Source: an uncultured Maribacter sp.
GTDB lineage: Bacteria; Bacteroidota; Bacteroidia; Flavobacteriales; Flavobacteriaceae
Direction of reading: 5' to 3'
Length of the DNA stretch: 64,000 bases
Assembly: GCF_947496775.1 (NCBI RefSeq)
Contig: NZ_CANMDU010000008.1
Coordinates: 162,663 to 226,662 of the forward strand
Below, one piece after another: positions 18,828-26,995 of this stretch. Position 1 is the stretch's first letter, and each line of letters starts with the position of its first letter. The notes beneath the pieces are model-generated. The model ran no database searches and was not told the DNA's origin. It saw only the letters and a list, made by a program, of their open reading frames with translations. The position numbers and the translations under genes were made by a program.

Positions 18828-18837
18828 AAAAAACAAA

Positions 18838-20136
18838 ATGAAAAAATATACAACTATAATATGCGCTTTGTTTTTAAGCTTTTCGCTTACCAGTCTTGCG
18901 CAGCAAACACCAGCTCCAAAACAATCGGAAACTATTTCTATTGAAGGAGCAACAGCTCATTTAGGAAATGGAAAAATCATTGAGAATTCTTTGATTATGT
19001 TCGAAGACGGCATACTTACTTTTGTTGGTTCTGCTACTCAAAAAATTGCAAGAAAAGGCACCTTAATAAATGGCAAAAATAAACATGTATACCCAGGTTT
19101 TATTGCCCCGTCCAAAGCCTTAGGATTAATAGAAGTTAATGCGGTAAGAGCAAGTAACGACCAGGATGAAATTGGAGAGATAATTCCGCATGTGCGTAGT
19201 TTAATAGCTTATAATGCTGAATCCAAACTCGTAGAGAGTATGCGCCCTAATGGTGTTTTAATTGGCCAAATTACGCCAAATGGAGGACGTATTTCAGGAA
19301 CCTCATCAATTGTACAATTTGATGCTTGGAATTGGGAAGATGCTGCTATTAAAGTAGATGATGGTATTCATCTAAATTGGCCTACTACTTTTAGAAAAGG
19401 AAAATGGTGGCTTGGAGAGTCAAAAGGATTTCTTCCAAATAAGAAATACAACAAACAAGTAGATGAAGTAATTAGTTTTATCCGTAATTCAATAGCGTAT
19501 GGAAAAAATATAGCTAAAGAAATTAATCCCGCTTTTTCAGCTTTTCAAGGAGTACTAAATGGCTCTCAAAAATTATATGTGTACGCTAATGGTGAAAAGG
19601 AAATTATAGATGCCATTACTAAACTAAAAAAAGAAAATATAGTAGAAGTAGTTTTAGTAGGCGGATATGAAGCACACAAAACATCTTCTTTATTAAAAGA
19701 TAACAAGATTCCTGTTTTAGTTCAATTTACGCACAATTTACCATTTTTTGAAGATGACGATTATGATTTACCCTATAAGCTCCCTAAAATATTGGTAGAT
19801 GCGGGATTGTTAGTTGGAATACAAAATGGCGCGGCATCAAATTTTCAAACTAGAAATTTACCTTTTTATGCAGGCCAGGCAGTTGGCCAAGGTTTAGATA
19901 AAGAAATTGCTTTACAGCTAATATCCGGAAACACTGCTAAAATTCTAGGTATCGATGCCATGTATGGTACTATTGCTGTGGGTAAAAGTGCAACCCTATT
20001 TATTTCTTCTGGCGATGCTCTAGATATGAGAACTAATCAATTAAGTCATGCTTTTATCGATGGAAGAAACATTTCTCTAGAAACGCACCAGACAGAATTA
20101 TGGAAACGCTATATGAAAAAGTATAACGGAAAATAA
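18838..20136 (+). CDS. Secreted amidohydrolase-like protein, metal site degenerate
   Basis: 432 residues from the ATG at 18838, which begins a clean signal peptide (MKKYTTIICALF...LAQ); an in-frame extension to 18766 would overlap the previous gene and mask the signal. The fold resembles imidazolonepropionase-type amidohydrolases (GATAHLGNGKIIENS, late GNTAKILGIDAMYGTIAVGKSATL), but the HxH motif is replaced by YPGFIAPSKALG. The metal-ligand pattern of its upstream neighbour is missing. It may be a structural partner of the 985-residue protein, whose N-terminal half is similarly degenerate. A strong terminator follows. Confidence 0.85.
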   Translation: MKKYTTIICALFLSFSLTSLAQQTPAPKQSETISIEGATAHLGNGKIIENSLIMFEDGILTFVGSATQKIARKGTLINGKNKHVYPGFIAPSKALGLIEVNAVRASNDQDEIGEIIPHVRSLIAYNAESKLVESMRPNGVLIGQITPNGGRISGTSSIVQFDAWNWEDAAIKVDDGIHLNWPTTFRKGKWWLGESKGFLPNKKYNKQVDEVISFIRNSIAYGKNIAKEINPAFSAFQGVLNGSQKLYVYANGEKEIIDAITKLKKENIVEVVLVGGYEAHKTSSLLKDNKIPVLVQFTHNLPFFEDDDYDLPYKLPKILVDAGLLVGIQNGAASNFQTRNLPFYAGQAVGQGLDKEIALQLISGNTAKILGIDAMYGTIAVGKSATLFISSGDALDMRTNQLSHAFIDGRNISLETHQTELWKRYMKKYNGK

Positions 20137-20155
20137 AATCCAAAGTTTTACGAAC

Positions 20156-20189
20156 AAAAAGCTCTTTAAAATATCTTAAAGAGCTTTTT
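20156..20189. terminator. Bidirectional terminator between amidohydrolase and HNH gene
   Basis: Arms AAAAAGCTCTTTAA and TTAAAGAGCTTTTT around a six-base loop, with T/A runs on both flanks; convergent genes on each side. Confidence 0.88.
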
Positions 20190-20208
20190 GCTATAATGTA
20201 TTTTGCCT

Positions 20209-20751
20209 CTATTCTACGGAACCCCAGTTTTCACCAGATTTAATACGGTATAATTGCATTTCAGAAATACCAAATTGTTTTGCAATCATTTTTAATCTGG
20301 TACGCCTATTAGGATCATTTATTTTCTTCTTTAACAATCTTACTTTAGCCTCTGAAAGTTTAGAATATCGTCTTCTTTTTGAAGCTTCCTTATATTCAGG
20401 ATTACTAAATTGATGCTCTTCTTTCTCCTTCTTGGTAGCCCATTTTAAATTTTCTAGACGATTGTCTTTTTTGTCATAATTCAAGTGAATAACATAAATA
20501 CCATCTTTTTTCTCCAAAAAGTGTTCTGCTATTAATTTATGAACATATCTACTGGTGAGCTTTTTATTTACCTCTTGCCTTAAGGGCAAGTTCTGATACC
20601 CATTAATATAAGTGACTTTTACCAATTTTTCGGTTTCGCCTTTACAATTAATGATTCTTCCGTGATTGGAAATCTTGTAATTTTCACTTTTGGAAATCTT
20701 GTCATCAAACTTTATGACTTTCCATTTTTCATTTCTAAAGTTTCTTATCAT
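20209..20751 (-). CDS. NUMOD4/HNH homing-endonuclease-like protein
   Basis: 180 residues. Residues 8-35 (NEKWKVIKF ... NYKISNHGRI) are a NUMOD4 DNA-binding module. Residues 66-108 match the HNH fold of phage-type endonucleases: His71 in VHKLIAEHF, His89 in VIHLNYDK, and Asn97/Asn101 in DNRLENLKW. Residues 150-175 (RLKMIAKQFGISEMQLYRI) look like a small helix-turn-helix. The HNH core has IHLNYDKKDNR where NHIDGNKxNNR is usual, so activity is uncertain. No intron, intein or phage gene surrounds it. It is probably a free-standing mobile gene or a domesticated regulator. Confidence 0.85.
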   Translation of the reverse strand: MIRNFRNEKWKVIKFDDKISKSENYKISNHGRIINCKGETEKLVKVTYINGYQNLPLRQEVNKKLTSRYVHKLIAEHFLEKKDGIYVIHLNYDKKDNRLENLKWATKKEKEEHQFSNPEYKEASKRRRYSKLSEAKVRLLKKKINDPNRRTRLKMIAKQFGISEMQLYRIKSGENWGSVE

Positions 20752-20790
20752 TTATTAGGGGGTTAAAATGACAGTTAATAGTATTATTCG

Positions 20791-20805
20791 TGTTTATGAT
20801 AAACA
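20791..20805. repeat. 15-bp inverted repeat upstream of the HNH gene
   Basis: TGTTTAT-G-ATAAACA is a perfect 7+1+7 palindrome 40 bases upstream of the HNH start. The rest of the gap 20752-20934 is AT-rich with no gene or RNA that I can support. Confidence 0.5.
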
Positions 20806-20934
20806 AGATATAAAATTCTTTGCAATGTCAGCTATATTCAGAGGGATGTCTTACAAACAGCTAATCTAAATCCACAAAAAATCAAAAAACACTATGTTTA
20901 ATCTTACAAAAATGAGGGTACCAGTCAAAAAGTT

Positions 20935-21420
20935 TCATTTACCTTGATTGGCTGAGTATAATAAAATATCTAAAGTTTTACTATTTAATTTATTTTCGGA
21001 ATTAGGCTCTATAATACAAACAGAGGAAATACTCTCCGTTGCGATAGAATAATTTATGTTTTCCAAAATACACCCATTAACTAAAATGAGATTATCTTCT
21101 TCCAAACCAAAAAAAGTATTTAATTGTTTTTGGGTTTTGTTTTTTAAATCGGTTTTTAACTTCACAAAAAGAATCCCATTTTTTGACAAACTATAATAGG
21201 GCTCACTCTCTTTGGGTTTCTCCAGAAGAACGGAAACATCTTCAATCTTCTCCTTGTACCACTCTAGTGTTTTTTCATTGGCTATAACATGATTATTAAC
21301 TAAGTAGATAACTTTATTTCCAAATTTTCCTTCTACAGGTTCCTCATCTACTTCTTGCGACCTTAAAGAAAGCCCGCAAAGGATAACACCAATACATAAC
21401 AAAAAAAAATTACGATTCAT
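20935..21420 (-). CDS. Secreted protein of unknown function
   Basis: 161 residues from the internal ATG that begins a signal peptide (MNRNFFLLCIGVILCGLSLRSQ); a longer frame from 21471 would put 17 charged residues ahead of it. The mature protein is mixed alpha/beta with no family that I recognise. Segments such as KVIYLVNNHVI, EWYKEKIEDVSVL and LVNGCILEN near the C-terminus loosely resemble the short TonB-plug-like lipoproteins of flavobacteria, but this is weak. It lies seven bases after... the moeB-like gene's stop at 21478 is 57 bases upstream of its start on the same strand, so it may share that transcript. Confidence 0.7.
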   Translation of the reverse strand: MNRNFFLLCIGVILCGLSLRSQEVDEEPVEGKFGNKVIYLVNNHVIANEKTLEWYKEKIEDVSVLLEKPKESEPYYSLSKNGILFVKLKTDLKNKTQKQLNTFFGLEEDNLILVNGCILENINYSIATESISSVCIIEPNSENKLNSKTLDILLYSANQGK

Positions 21421-21477
21421 AATGCAGTCACTTTGTTTTTTTAACACTCTCTTTTCGCAAGCCAAACGCACTATTTT

Positions 21478-22551
21478 TTACGCAAAATTTGCAAAAGAAT
21501 TCAGGCTATTCATACCACCATTTACATTAACACAGCTTGCTTCTGGAAAAATAGTTTTTACTATAGAAATTGCCTTCTTGCTTCGTATACCAGATTGACA
21601 AATAAAATAAATAGGACCAACAATACGTAACTCTTTCAACCTTTCTTCTATTTCATCTAAAGGAATATTCAGAGCTCCTATTAAGTGCTCCGTTTCAAAT
21701 TCATTTTCTGTACGAACATCAATAAGTTGAATCTCCTCTTCCTCAAGTAGCTGCTGTAATGCAATTGCCTCTATAGATGACAAATCCACATTACATTGAA
21801 AATCGTAACTGGTTTCTAACTTTTTTCGGGTACTATTTTCAGAAACTAAAGAAAACTTTATTTTTTGTGTTCTTTGCGATAAGCCGTTAAAAATTAATAA
21901 TGTACCAGATAATAAATCCCCAATTCCTGTAATTAATTTAACCGTTTCTAATGCCTGTAAATTACCAATTATTCCTGGTAAAATTCCTAAAACTCCATTT
22001 TCATTACAGTTAGGAACCTCATCTTCTTTGGGCATGTTAGGGAATAAACATCTATACGTAGGACCACCATTTGCGTTAAAAACACTTACCTGTCCTTCAA
22101 AACCGTGCAAAGCTCCATAAACAAAAGGTTTATTAAGTAATATACACGCATCATTTACTAAATACCTTGTTGGGAAGTTATCCGAAGCGTCTACCACATA
22201 ATCATACGGCTTTATAATTTCTATTGCATTAGTAACCTCTAAAAAAGTATCAATCGCTGTAATCTTAGTATTTGAATTCTGAGCCATTAATTTTCTAACA
22301 GCCACCTTTACTTTAGATTTTCCAACATCACATTCATCATACAAAACTTGTCTATGTAAATTAGTAATAGAAACAACATCTTTGTCTACTATTCCTATTT
22401 CGCCGACACCCATTGCATTTAAATACGTAAGCACAGGTACTCCTAAACCGCCAGCACCAATGACTAATACCTTTGCCTCAGATAATTTAGCCTGTGCAGA
22501 CACCCCAAAATCTTTTAATTGTAATTGCCTACTATATCTATCCTGACTCAT
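21478..22551 (-). CDS. moeB: HesA/MoeB/ThiF family adenylyltransferase fused to rhodanese domain
   Basis: 357 residues. Residues 1-245 are the E1-like ATP-binding fold: GAGGLG (32-37), the HRQVLYDE segment (66-73), DASDNFPTRY (121-130) and the candidate thioester Cys182 in PNCNENG. Residues about 260-357 are a rhodanese domain with the persulfide Cys318 in FICQSGIRSK. Such fusions adenylate and sulfurate the C-terminus of MoaD or ThiS. The two CxxC zinc pairs of E. coli MoeB are not intact (TYRCLFP and FQCNV). Its start overlaps the mobA stop by four bases, linking it to molybdenum cofactor synthesis. Confidence 0.9.
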   Translation of the reverse strand: MSQDRYSRQLQLKDFGVSAQAKLSEAKVLVIGAGGLGVPVLTYLNAMGVGEIGIVDKDVVSITNLHRQVLYDECDVGKSKVKVAVRKLMAQNSNTKITAIDTFLEVTNAIEIIKPYDYVVDASDNFPTRYLVNDACILLNKPFVYGALHGFEGQVSVFNANGGPTYRCLFPNMPKEDEVPNCNENGVLGILPGIIGNLQALETVKLITGIGDLLSGTLLIFNGLSQRTQKIKFSLVSENSTRKKLETSYDFQCNVDLSSIEAIALQQLLEEEEIQLIDVRTENEFETEHLIGALNIPLDEIEERLKELRIVGPIYFICQSGIRSKKAISIVKTIFPEASCVNVNGGMNSLNSFANFA

Positions 22552-23150
22552 ACTGTAGAAATTTTTCCTATTGCTGCTTTATAATCTTCCATAGAATTGG
22601 CATTTAATAAAGCCTCTTCATTGGAAGGAAATACCAAATCTACATTATTCTTAATTAAAAATTTGCGAGGACTACTTGCTTTCTGAGTCTGTAGGCAAAT
22701 TATCGATTGTTTTAAGGCTTCTGGTTCCCATATAGCGCACAAAGGCTCTGGCAACGGGTTTTCTTTTAAAGCGAAAGAAGTTGCTAAGGGATGTTTTTTT
22801 ACATTTCTTACCGCTATAAGTTCTTTTAAAGATTCTACATTCATTAATGGCAAATCGCAAGCTAAAACCAACCAGGCAACATTTGGATACTTTTTATAAG
22901 CGGACAAAAGTCCATTATAAGGACCATCATACTCATTAGTATCTACTATCGTTTTAAATTTTGGTGTAATTTCCGACGCTTGTTCCTTACGAATACTAAG
23001 AAACGTTTTAACACAAACAGTATTTAACATTCCGTACAAATACTCTCTTTGTGGTTTACCATGATAAATCAACAAACCTTTATCTTGTCCCATCCGAGTA
23101 CTTTTACCCCCAGATAGAACAAGACCATATATTTTAGCTCCATTAACCAT
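22548..23150 (-). CDS. mobA: Molybdenum cofactor guanylyltransferase-like NTP transferase
   Basis: 200 residues with the nucleotidyltransferase opening LSGGKSTRMGQDKG (12-25), VDTNEYDGPYNGL near 70 and LACDLPLM near 95. MobA attaches GMP to Mo-molybdopterin. The LSGG at the nucleotide loop is the MobA pattern; MocA (CTP-specific) proteins usually carry an AAG variant. The gene overlaps the moeB-like gene by four bases and lies downstream of a molybdenum hydroxylase whose family normally uses the cytosine form, so its nucleotide choice deserves a check. Confidence 0.88.
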   Translation of the reverse strand: MVNGAKIYGLVLSGGKSTRMGQDKGLLIYHGKPQREYLYGMLNTVCVKTFLSIRKEQASEITPKFKTIVDTNEYDGPYNGLLSAYKKYPNVAWLVLACDLPLMNVESLKELIAVRNVKKHPLATSFALKENPLPEPLCAIWEPEALKQSIICLQTQKASSPRKFLIKNNVDLVFPSNEEALLNANSMEDYKAAIGKISTV

Positions 23151-23191
23151 TTTCCTTCTACTGCTTTTTTCTATATTACTCTATAATTGAC

Positions 23192-23222
23192 ATATAAGTA
23201 CACCGAGATAGTTTACTTATAT
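23192..23222. repeat. Inverted repeat between the hydroxylase and mobA genes
   Basis: Perfect 9-base arms ATATAAGTA (23192-23200) and TACTTATAT (23214-23222) with a 13-base loop. It is AT-only apart from one G/C pair per arm and lacks a T-run, so it is not a good terminator; it sits 42 bases upstream of the mobA start. Confidence 0.45.
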
Positions 23223-23283
23223 AAATAGAAAGGCTTCTTCATAAAAAAAATTGTAAAGCTTCTGCCTCTACCCTTCTATCTCT

Positions 23284-25500
23284 CTACCCAATTATTTCTT
23301 TAGGTGCCATATTATCAATAAAAGGCTGTTTGTATATTCTATTTCCAGTAGCTTTAGTAATGGCTATAGAAACCGCTGCTCCAGCTGGTGGCAATGTTGG
23401 TTCCCCTAATCCTGTAGGTGATAGATCATTCTTTACAAAATAAGTATCCACTTTAGGTGCTTCATTCATACGAATAAGGCGATAAGCTCCATAATTATTT
23501 CTATCTGGCTCCCCTTCCTTAAAACTAAAATCGCCGTACATTGCATGTCCAACACCATCTACAACACCACCTTCAATTTGATTTATTGCGCCAAGAGGAT
23601 TCACTACAATACCACAATCAACAGCAACAGTAACTCTTTTAACAACTGGCTGGTTATTTTCCATAACCACATCTGCTACTTCTGCCACATGCGTATTATG
23701 ACAATAGTATGAACAAAAACCTTGATAAACACCTTCTTTTGGGGTTCTATAGCCCGATTTCTCTACTGCCAAATTTATTACTCCCTCTAAACGTTCTGGA
23801 GAATATTTAATTTTCTCATCTTTAGTGCCTTTTACTTTTTGCAATAAATCCAAACGCATTTGAACAGGGTCTTTTTCTAACACTTCCGCCAGTTCATCTA
23901 AAAAACTTTGTTCTGCATAAGATAAAAAGTTGGTATATGGTGCACGCCAAGCTCCTGTGGTAATATTACTTTTTAAACTAGCAACATCAACTTGGTAATT
24001 TTCAATGGCTCCAGCAGGGAAAAAGTTGGGAATTAAACCGTACATATTACCATTTACTGCAGCTTCTTTAAGTTGATATCCTGTTATTTCTCCGTTCTTT
24101 ATACTTGCCTTAATACGATATTTAATTGCCGGACGGTAGACTCCTGTTGTCATGTCATCCTCTCTAGAAGAAATCATCTTAACTGGTTTCCTTATAACAT
24201 CAGAAATTTCGGCCACTTCCATAGCAAAATCTCCATATAACCTTCTTCCAAAACCGCCACCCATACGGGTCATCTCTACGCTAATATCTTCTAATTTTCT
24301 ATCTAATAAAGTAGAAACCGATGTCGCTAATGCTTCAGGAGTTTGGATAGGCCCTACCAATCTTACTTTATCCTCATTTACACTTGCAAAGAAATTCATA
24401 GGCTCCATACAATTATGAGGTAAAAAAGGAGATTCATAAGTCTTCTCTACTATTTTATCCGCTTGAGCAAAAGCTTTTTTTACATCTCCATCGGAACGCA
24501 TAGTTTTAAATTTCTTCCCATCTAATAAACTTAATAATTCCTTATTATGATTTTCGGAATTCTCTAAAGGGGTATCTATTTTCCAAACCGCTTTTATTGC
24601 TTTTTTCCCTTTCATTGCTGCCCAAGTAGAGCTTGCTATTACAACTACTTTATCACTACTACATAGTTTTACGGACCATGCAGGGTCTTCACTATTTAAC
24701 AATTTTCTAGCTTTTTCACCAATAGTAATAACGTCTAATACTCCTTGTATTTTTTTTGCCTCAGTAGCATCAAAAGACTCTAATATTTGCCCAAAAGCAG
24801 GTGGTCTTAATACAGAAGCATAAACCATTCCATCTTCCTTATAATCTAATCCAAAAAGTGGCTGTCCTGTCACTATTTTATCAATATCTACATTTGTAGC
24901 ATCTGTGCCTATAATAGTGAAATCTTTTGGTTCTTTAAGTTCTATATTTTCAGGAACTTCAAGTAAAGCTGCTTCTTTCACAACATCTCCGTACCCTAGT
25001 GTTTCTCCAGCTGCATTTGTAATTACACCATCTTTAGCCGTACATTCCTTAGCATCTACATTCCAACGCGCTGCTGCTGCATTTACCAACATTTGCCTTG
25101 CTGTAGCTCCTGTTTGTCTTAATGCTTCCCAACCAAAACGAATAGATTGACTACCACCCGCTACTTGTCTTGTGTAATTTTCAGTATCCAACCCCCCCTG
25201 CTCTACAACTACATTTTTCCATTCTACGTTAAGTTCCTCAGCTATTAGCATAGGCATTGAAGTCTTTACCCCTTGCCCTATTTCTGGGTTTGGAGAAAAA
25301 ATGGTTACCATGCCATTCTCTGCAATTTTTATAAATGCGTTAAAATCGGCAAAATTCAATTTAGATATATCTATTGGCATTTCTGCCTTTGGTTTACATG
25401 CTGTAAAAAGGTTAAAGCCTATAAGCATTCCACCACTCGCTAAAGAAGATGCTTTTAAAAATCCTCTTCTACTAAAATTGGAAGTTTTTTGTTTTGACAT
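23284..25500 (-). CDS. Molybdenum hydroxylase large subunit (isoquinoline 1-oxidoreductase beta-like)
   Basis: 738 residues. The N-terminus has a twin-arginine signal (SRRGFLK, Arg11-Arg12) followed by a hydrophobic stretch and Cys35 in FTACKPK, so it is exported folded and may also be lipidated. Molybdopterin-binding hallmarks are TRMGGGFGRRLYGDF in the middle and GLGEPTLPPAGAAVS near the C-terminus with the catalytic Glu700. The order of halves is that of the IorB/aldehyde-oxidoreductase group. With the adjacent 2Fe-2S subunit it would hydroxylate an N-heterocycle or oxidise an aldehyde in the periplasm; the substrate is unknown. Confidence 0.92.
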   Translation of the reverse strand: MSKQKTSNFSRRGFLKASSLASGGMLIGFNLFTACKPKAEMPIDISKLNFADFNAFIKIAENGMVTIFSPNPEIGQGVKTSMPMLIAEELNVEWKNVVVEQGGLDTENYTRQVAGGSQSIRFGWEALRQTGATARQMLVNAAAARWNVDAKECTAKDGVITNAAGETLGYGDVVKEAALLEVPENIELKEPKDFTIIGTDATNVDIDKIVTGQPLFGLDYKEDGMVYASVLRPPAFGQILESFDATEAKKIQGVLDVITIGEKARKLLNSEDPAWSVKLCSSDKVVVIASSTWAAMKGKKAIKAVWKIDTPLENSENHNKELLSLLDGKKFKTMRSDGDVKKAFAQADKIVEKTYESPFLPHNCMEPMNFFASVNEDKVRLVGPIQTPEALATSVSTLLDRKLEDISVEMTRMGGGFGRRLYGDFAMEVAEISDVIRKPVKMISSREDDMTTGVYRPAIKYRIKASIKNGEITGYQLKEAAVNGNMYGLIPNFFPAGAIENYQVDVASLKSNITTGAWRAPYTNFLSYAEQSFLDELAEVLEKDPVQMRLDLLQKVKGTKDEKIKYSPERLEGVINLAVEKSGYRTPKEGVYQGFCSYYCHNTHVAEVADVVMENNQPVVKRVTVAVDCGIVVNPLGAINQIEGGVVDGVGHAMYGDFSFKEGEPDRNNYGAYRLIRMNEAPKVDTYFVKNDLSPTGLGEPTLPPAGAAVSIAITKATGNRIYKQPFIDNMAPKEIIG

Positions 25501-25517
25501 TTTTTTGTTTTTTGGGG

Positions 25518-25979
25518 TTATCCTATTTTTTCAGATGCAATAGCTACAGCTTTCTGTATACGATTATATGCAGAGCAACGACAAATATTACCGTTCATAG
25601 CTACTTTAATTTCTTCTTCTGTAGGCTTAGGGTTTGTTTCTAGAAATGCGGAAGCCGTCATAATCTGACCAGCTTGGCAATAACCACACTGGGGAACATC
25701 TACCTCTTTCCATGCTTGTTGCACAGGATGCGAACCATCGGTAGAAAGTCCTTCTATAGTTGTAATTTCTTTTCCTTCTAAGCTTGATATAGGTAACAAA
25801 CAGCTTCTGGTTGCATTACCATCGATATGAATTGTACAAGCACCGCATTGTCCTATGCCGCAACCAAACTTGGTTCCGACCATTTCTAAATGATCTCGAA
25901 GTGCCCATAATAATGGGGTATCTGCATCTGCTTCTACAGCATGTGATTTTCCGTTAATTGATAGATTAAAAGTTGCCAT
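25518..25979 (-). CDS. Molybdenum hydroxylase small subunit, two [2Fe-2S] clusters
   Basis: 153 residues, the typical length of IorA-type subunits. The plant-ferredoxin cluster ligands are Cys40, Cys45, Cys48 and Cys60; the second cluster uses Cys98, Cys101, Cys133 and Cys135 (CGYCQAGQ and ICRCSAYNRI). It has no signal peptide of its own, so it must be carried through the Tat pore by the large subunit. It is first in the hydroxylase transcript, 17 bases before the large subunit. The upstream gap 25980-26126 has no terminator that I can identify. Confidence 0.95.
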   Translation of the reverse strand: MATFNLSINGKSHAVEADADTPLLWALRDHLEMVGTKFGCGIGQCGACTIHIDGNATRSCLLPISSLEGKEITTIEGLSTDGSHPVQQAWKEVDVPQCGYCQAGQIMTASAFLETNPKPTEEEIKVAMNGNICRCSAYNRIQKAVAIASEKIG

Positions 25980-26126
25980 ATTTTATGAGGGTTGGATTAA
26001 TTTATTAAACTAAGATAAAAACGCTATACCTTATATAACTATTTCTATAGGTTTAAAAATATATATAAAATAGGCTTCTGCTTTACATTCAATCCAATTT
26101 TAACATTTTTTTTTATGTTAAAAAAA

Positions 26127-26933
26127 TTATTTTTTCATAACATAAATAGCTTCTTTAGGAGCTACGAAAAAATCTATTAAAAATTCTTCTTTATACAATT
26201 TCACATCACTAAACAACATAGTTTTCTTAGCTTCTTGTATTTCTCTTCCCTCATAGCTATACCAAGTTATAGATTTGGGTAAAATCATCTTTTCTACGGA
26301 CTGCCAATCGTTATAACGTATCCATTTAATATTATTAGACGTCTCTCCACTCCTGTATGTAACCGTATACCCAAGCCATTCCATTTTATAAGTTTCCGGA
26401 TGGTAGTGTAAATAATAGTTATCTTTAAAAGAGGTTCCTACACCAACATCATAACTAATTTTTACACCAGGATAACTAACTCCCTTAAACTCTAAATTTG
26501 GAGTTTCTGCATAGGTAATACCCTCATCTGCTAAAACAAAAGGCATTGCGTAGAAATAAAAAAACAGGTTATGATAAAAAACAGCATCCCCTTTAAAATT
26601 CCCTAAGACATCCAATTTCCATACGTTTTCACCATCAAAACCCAATGAGTAATCCGGCGCTTTAATTATATCTTTTCTACTAGATAAACTAACAGTATGT
26701 TTTTCATTATAATCATCTTTAGAAATAGAATACTCTAAGGTTTTAAACCCCTTCCAAGAATTTAATCCGCCATGCGCATGAAACACTTTTTCTAAAGAAG
26801 CTGGATACCTATTTTCCTTTAAAGAAGTAACACTCTTTTCCTGTTGTAAAGAACTTACTTTTTCGGCAGAATGCTCTTTACAAGAGTTTAAAAAAATTAA
26901 GAACACTAAAAAAGACTTTAATTTGTACGACAT
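26127..26933 (-). CDS. DUF6503-like lipoprotein
   Basis: 268 residues with lipobox FLNSC (Cys18). The mature protein opens with HAHGGLNSWKGFKTLEYSI, the opening typical of DUF6503-type Bacteroidota proteins, and is rich in beta strands (SLGFDGENVWKLDVLG, YYLHYHPETYKMEWLGYT), suggesting an LolA/LolB-like half barrel. Function is unknown; lipid or metabolite carriage at the envelope is a guess from the fold. It is divergent from the TrmH-type gene with only 62 bases between them. Confidence 0.78.
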   Translation of the reverse strand: MSYKLKSFLVFLIFLNSCKEHSAEKVSSLQQEKSVTSLKENRYPASLEKVFHAHGGLNSWKGFKTLEYSISKDDYNEKHTVSLSSRKDIIKAPDYSLGFDGENVWKLDVLGNFKGDAVFYHNLFFYFYAMPFVLADEGITYAETPNLEFKGVSYPGVKISYDVGVGTSFKDNYYLHYHPETYKMEWLGYTVTYRSGETSNNIKWIRYNDWQSVEKMILPKSITWYSYEGREIQEAKKTMLFSDVKLYKEEFLIDFFVAPKEAIYVMKK

Positions 26934-26982
26934 GGTATATAGTTTTTTTATGGTTGTCGGTATGATAATTTAGGAATTACAT

Positions 26983-26990
26983 TATTTTTG
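26983..26990 (+). promoter_or_regulatory. -7 promoter box 5 bases before the trmH-like start
   Basis: TATTTTTG is an exact consensus box and is followed by CGTCA and then ATG at 26996. Transcription from it would start at or next to the start codon. A TTG lies 26 bases upstream, farther than usual. Confidence 0.5.
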
Positions 26991-26995
26991 CGTCA

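Noticed and set aside
18766..18837. In-frame upstream extension of the second amidohydrolase-like gene, overlapping the first.
   Set aside because: It adds 24 Lys/Thr-rich residues before a clean signal peptide that begins at ATG 18838; the short form is preferred.
20209..21420. A mobile element or genomic island around the HNH gene.
   Set aside because: No integrase, transposase, tRNA target, terminal repeats or change in flanking gene type; only the single gene is mobile-like.
26097..26122. AT-only hairpin TTTTAACAT/ATGTTAAAA after the DUF6503-like gene, as a terminator.
   Set aside because: It has only one G/C pair per arm and an A-rich loop, too weak to call; the 3' end of that gene remains unassigned.
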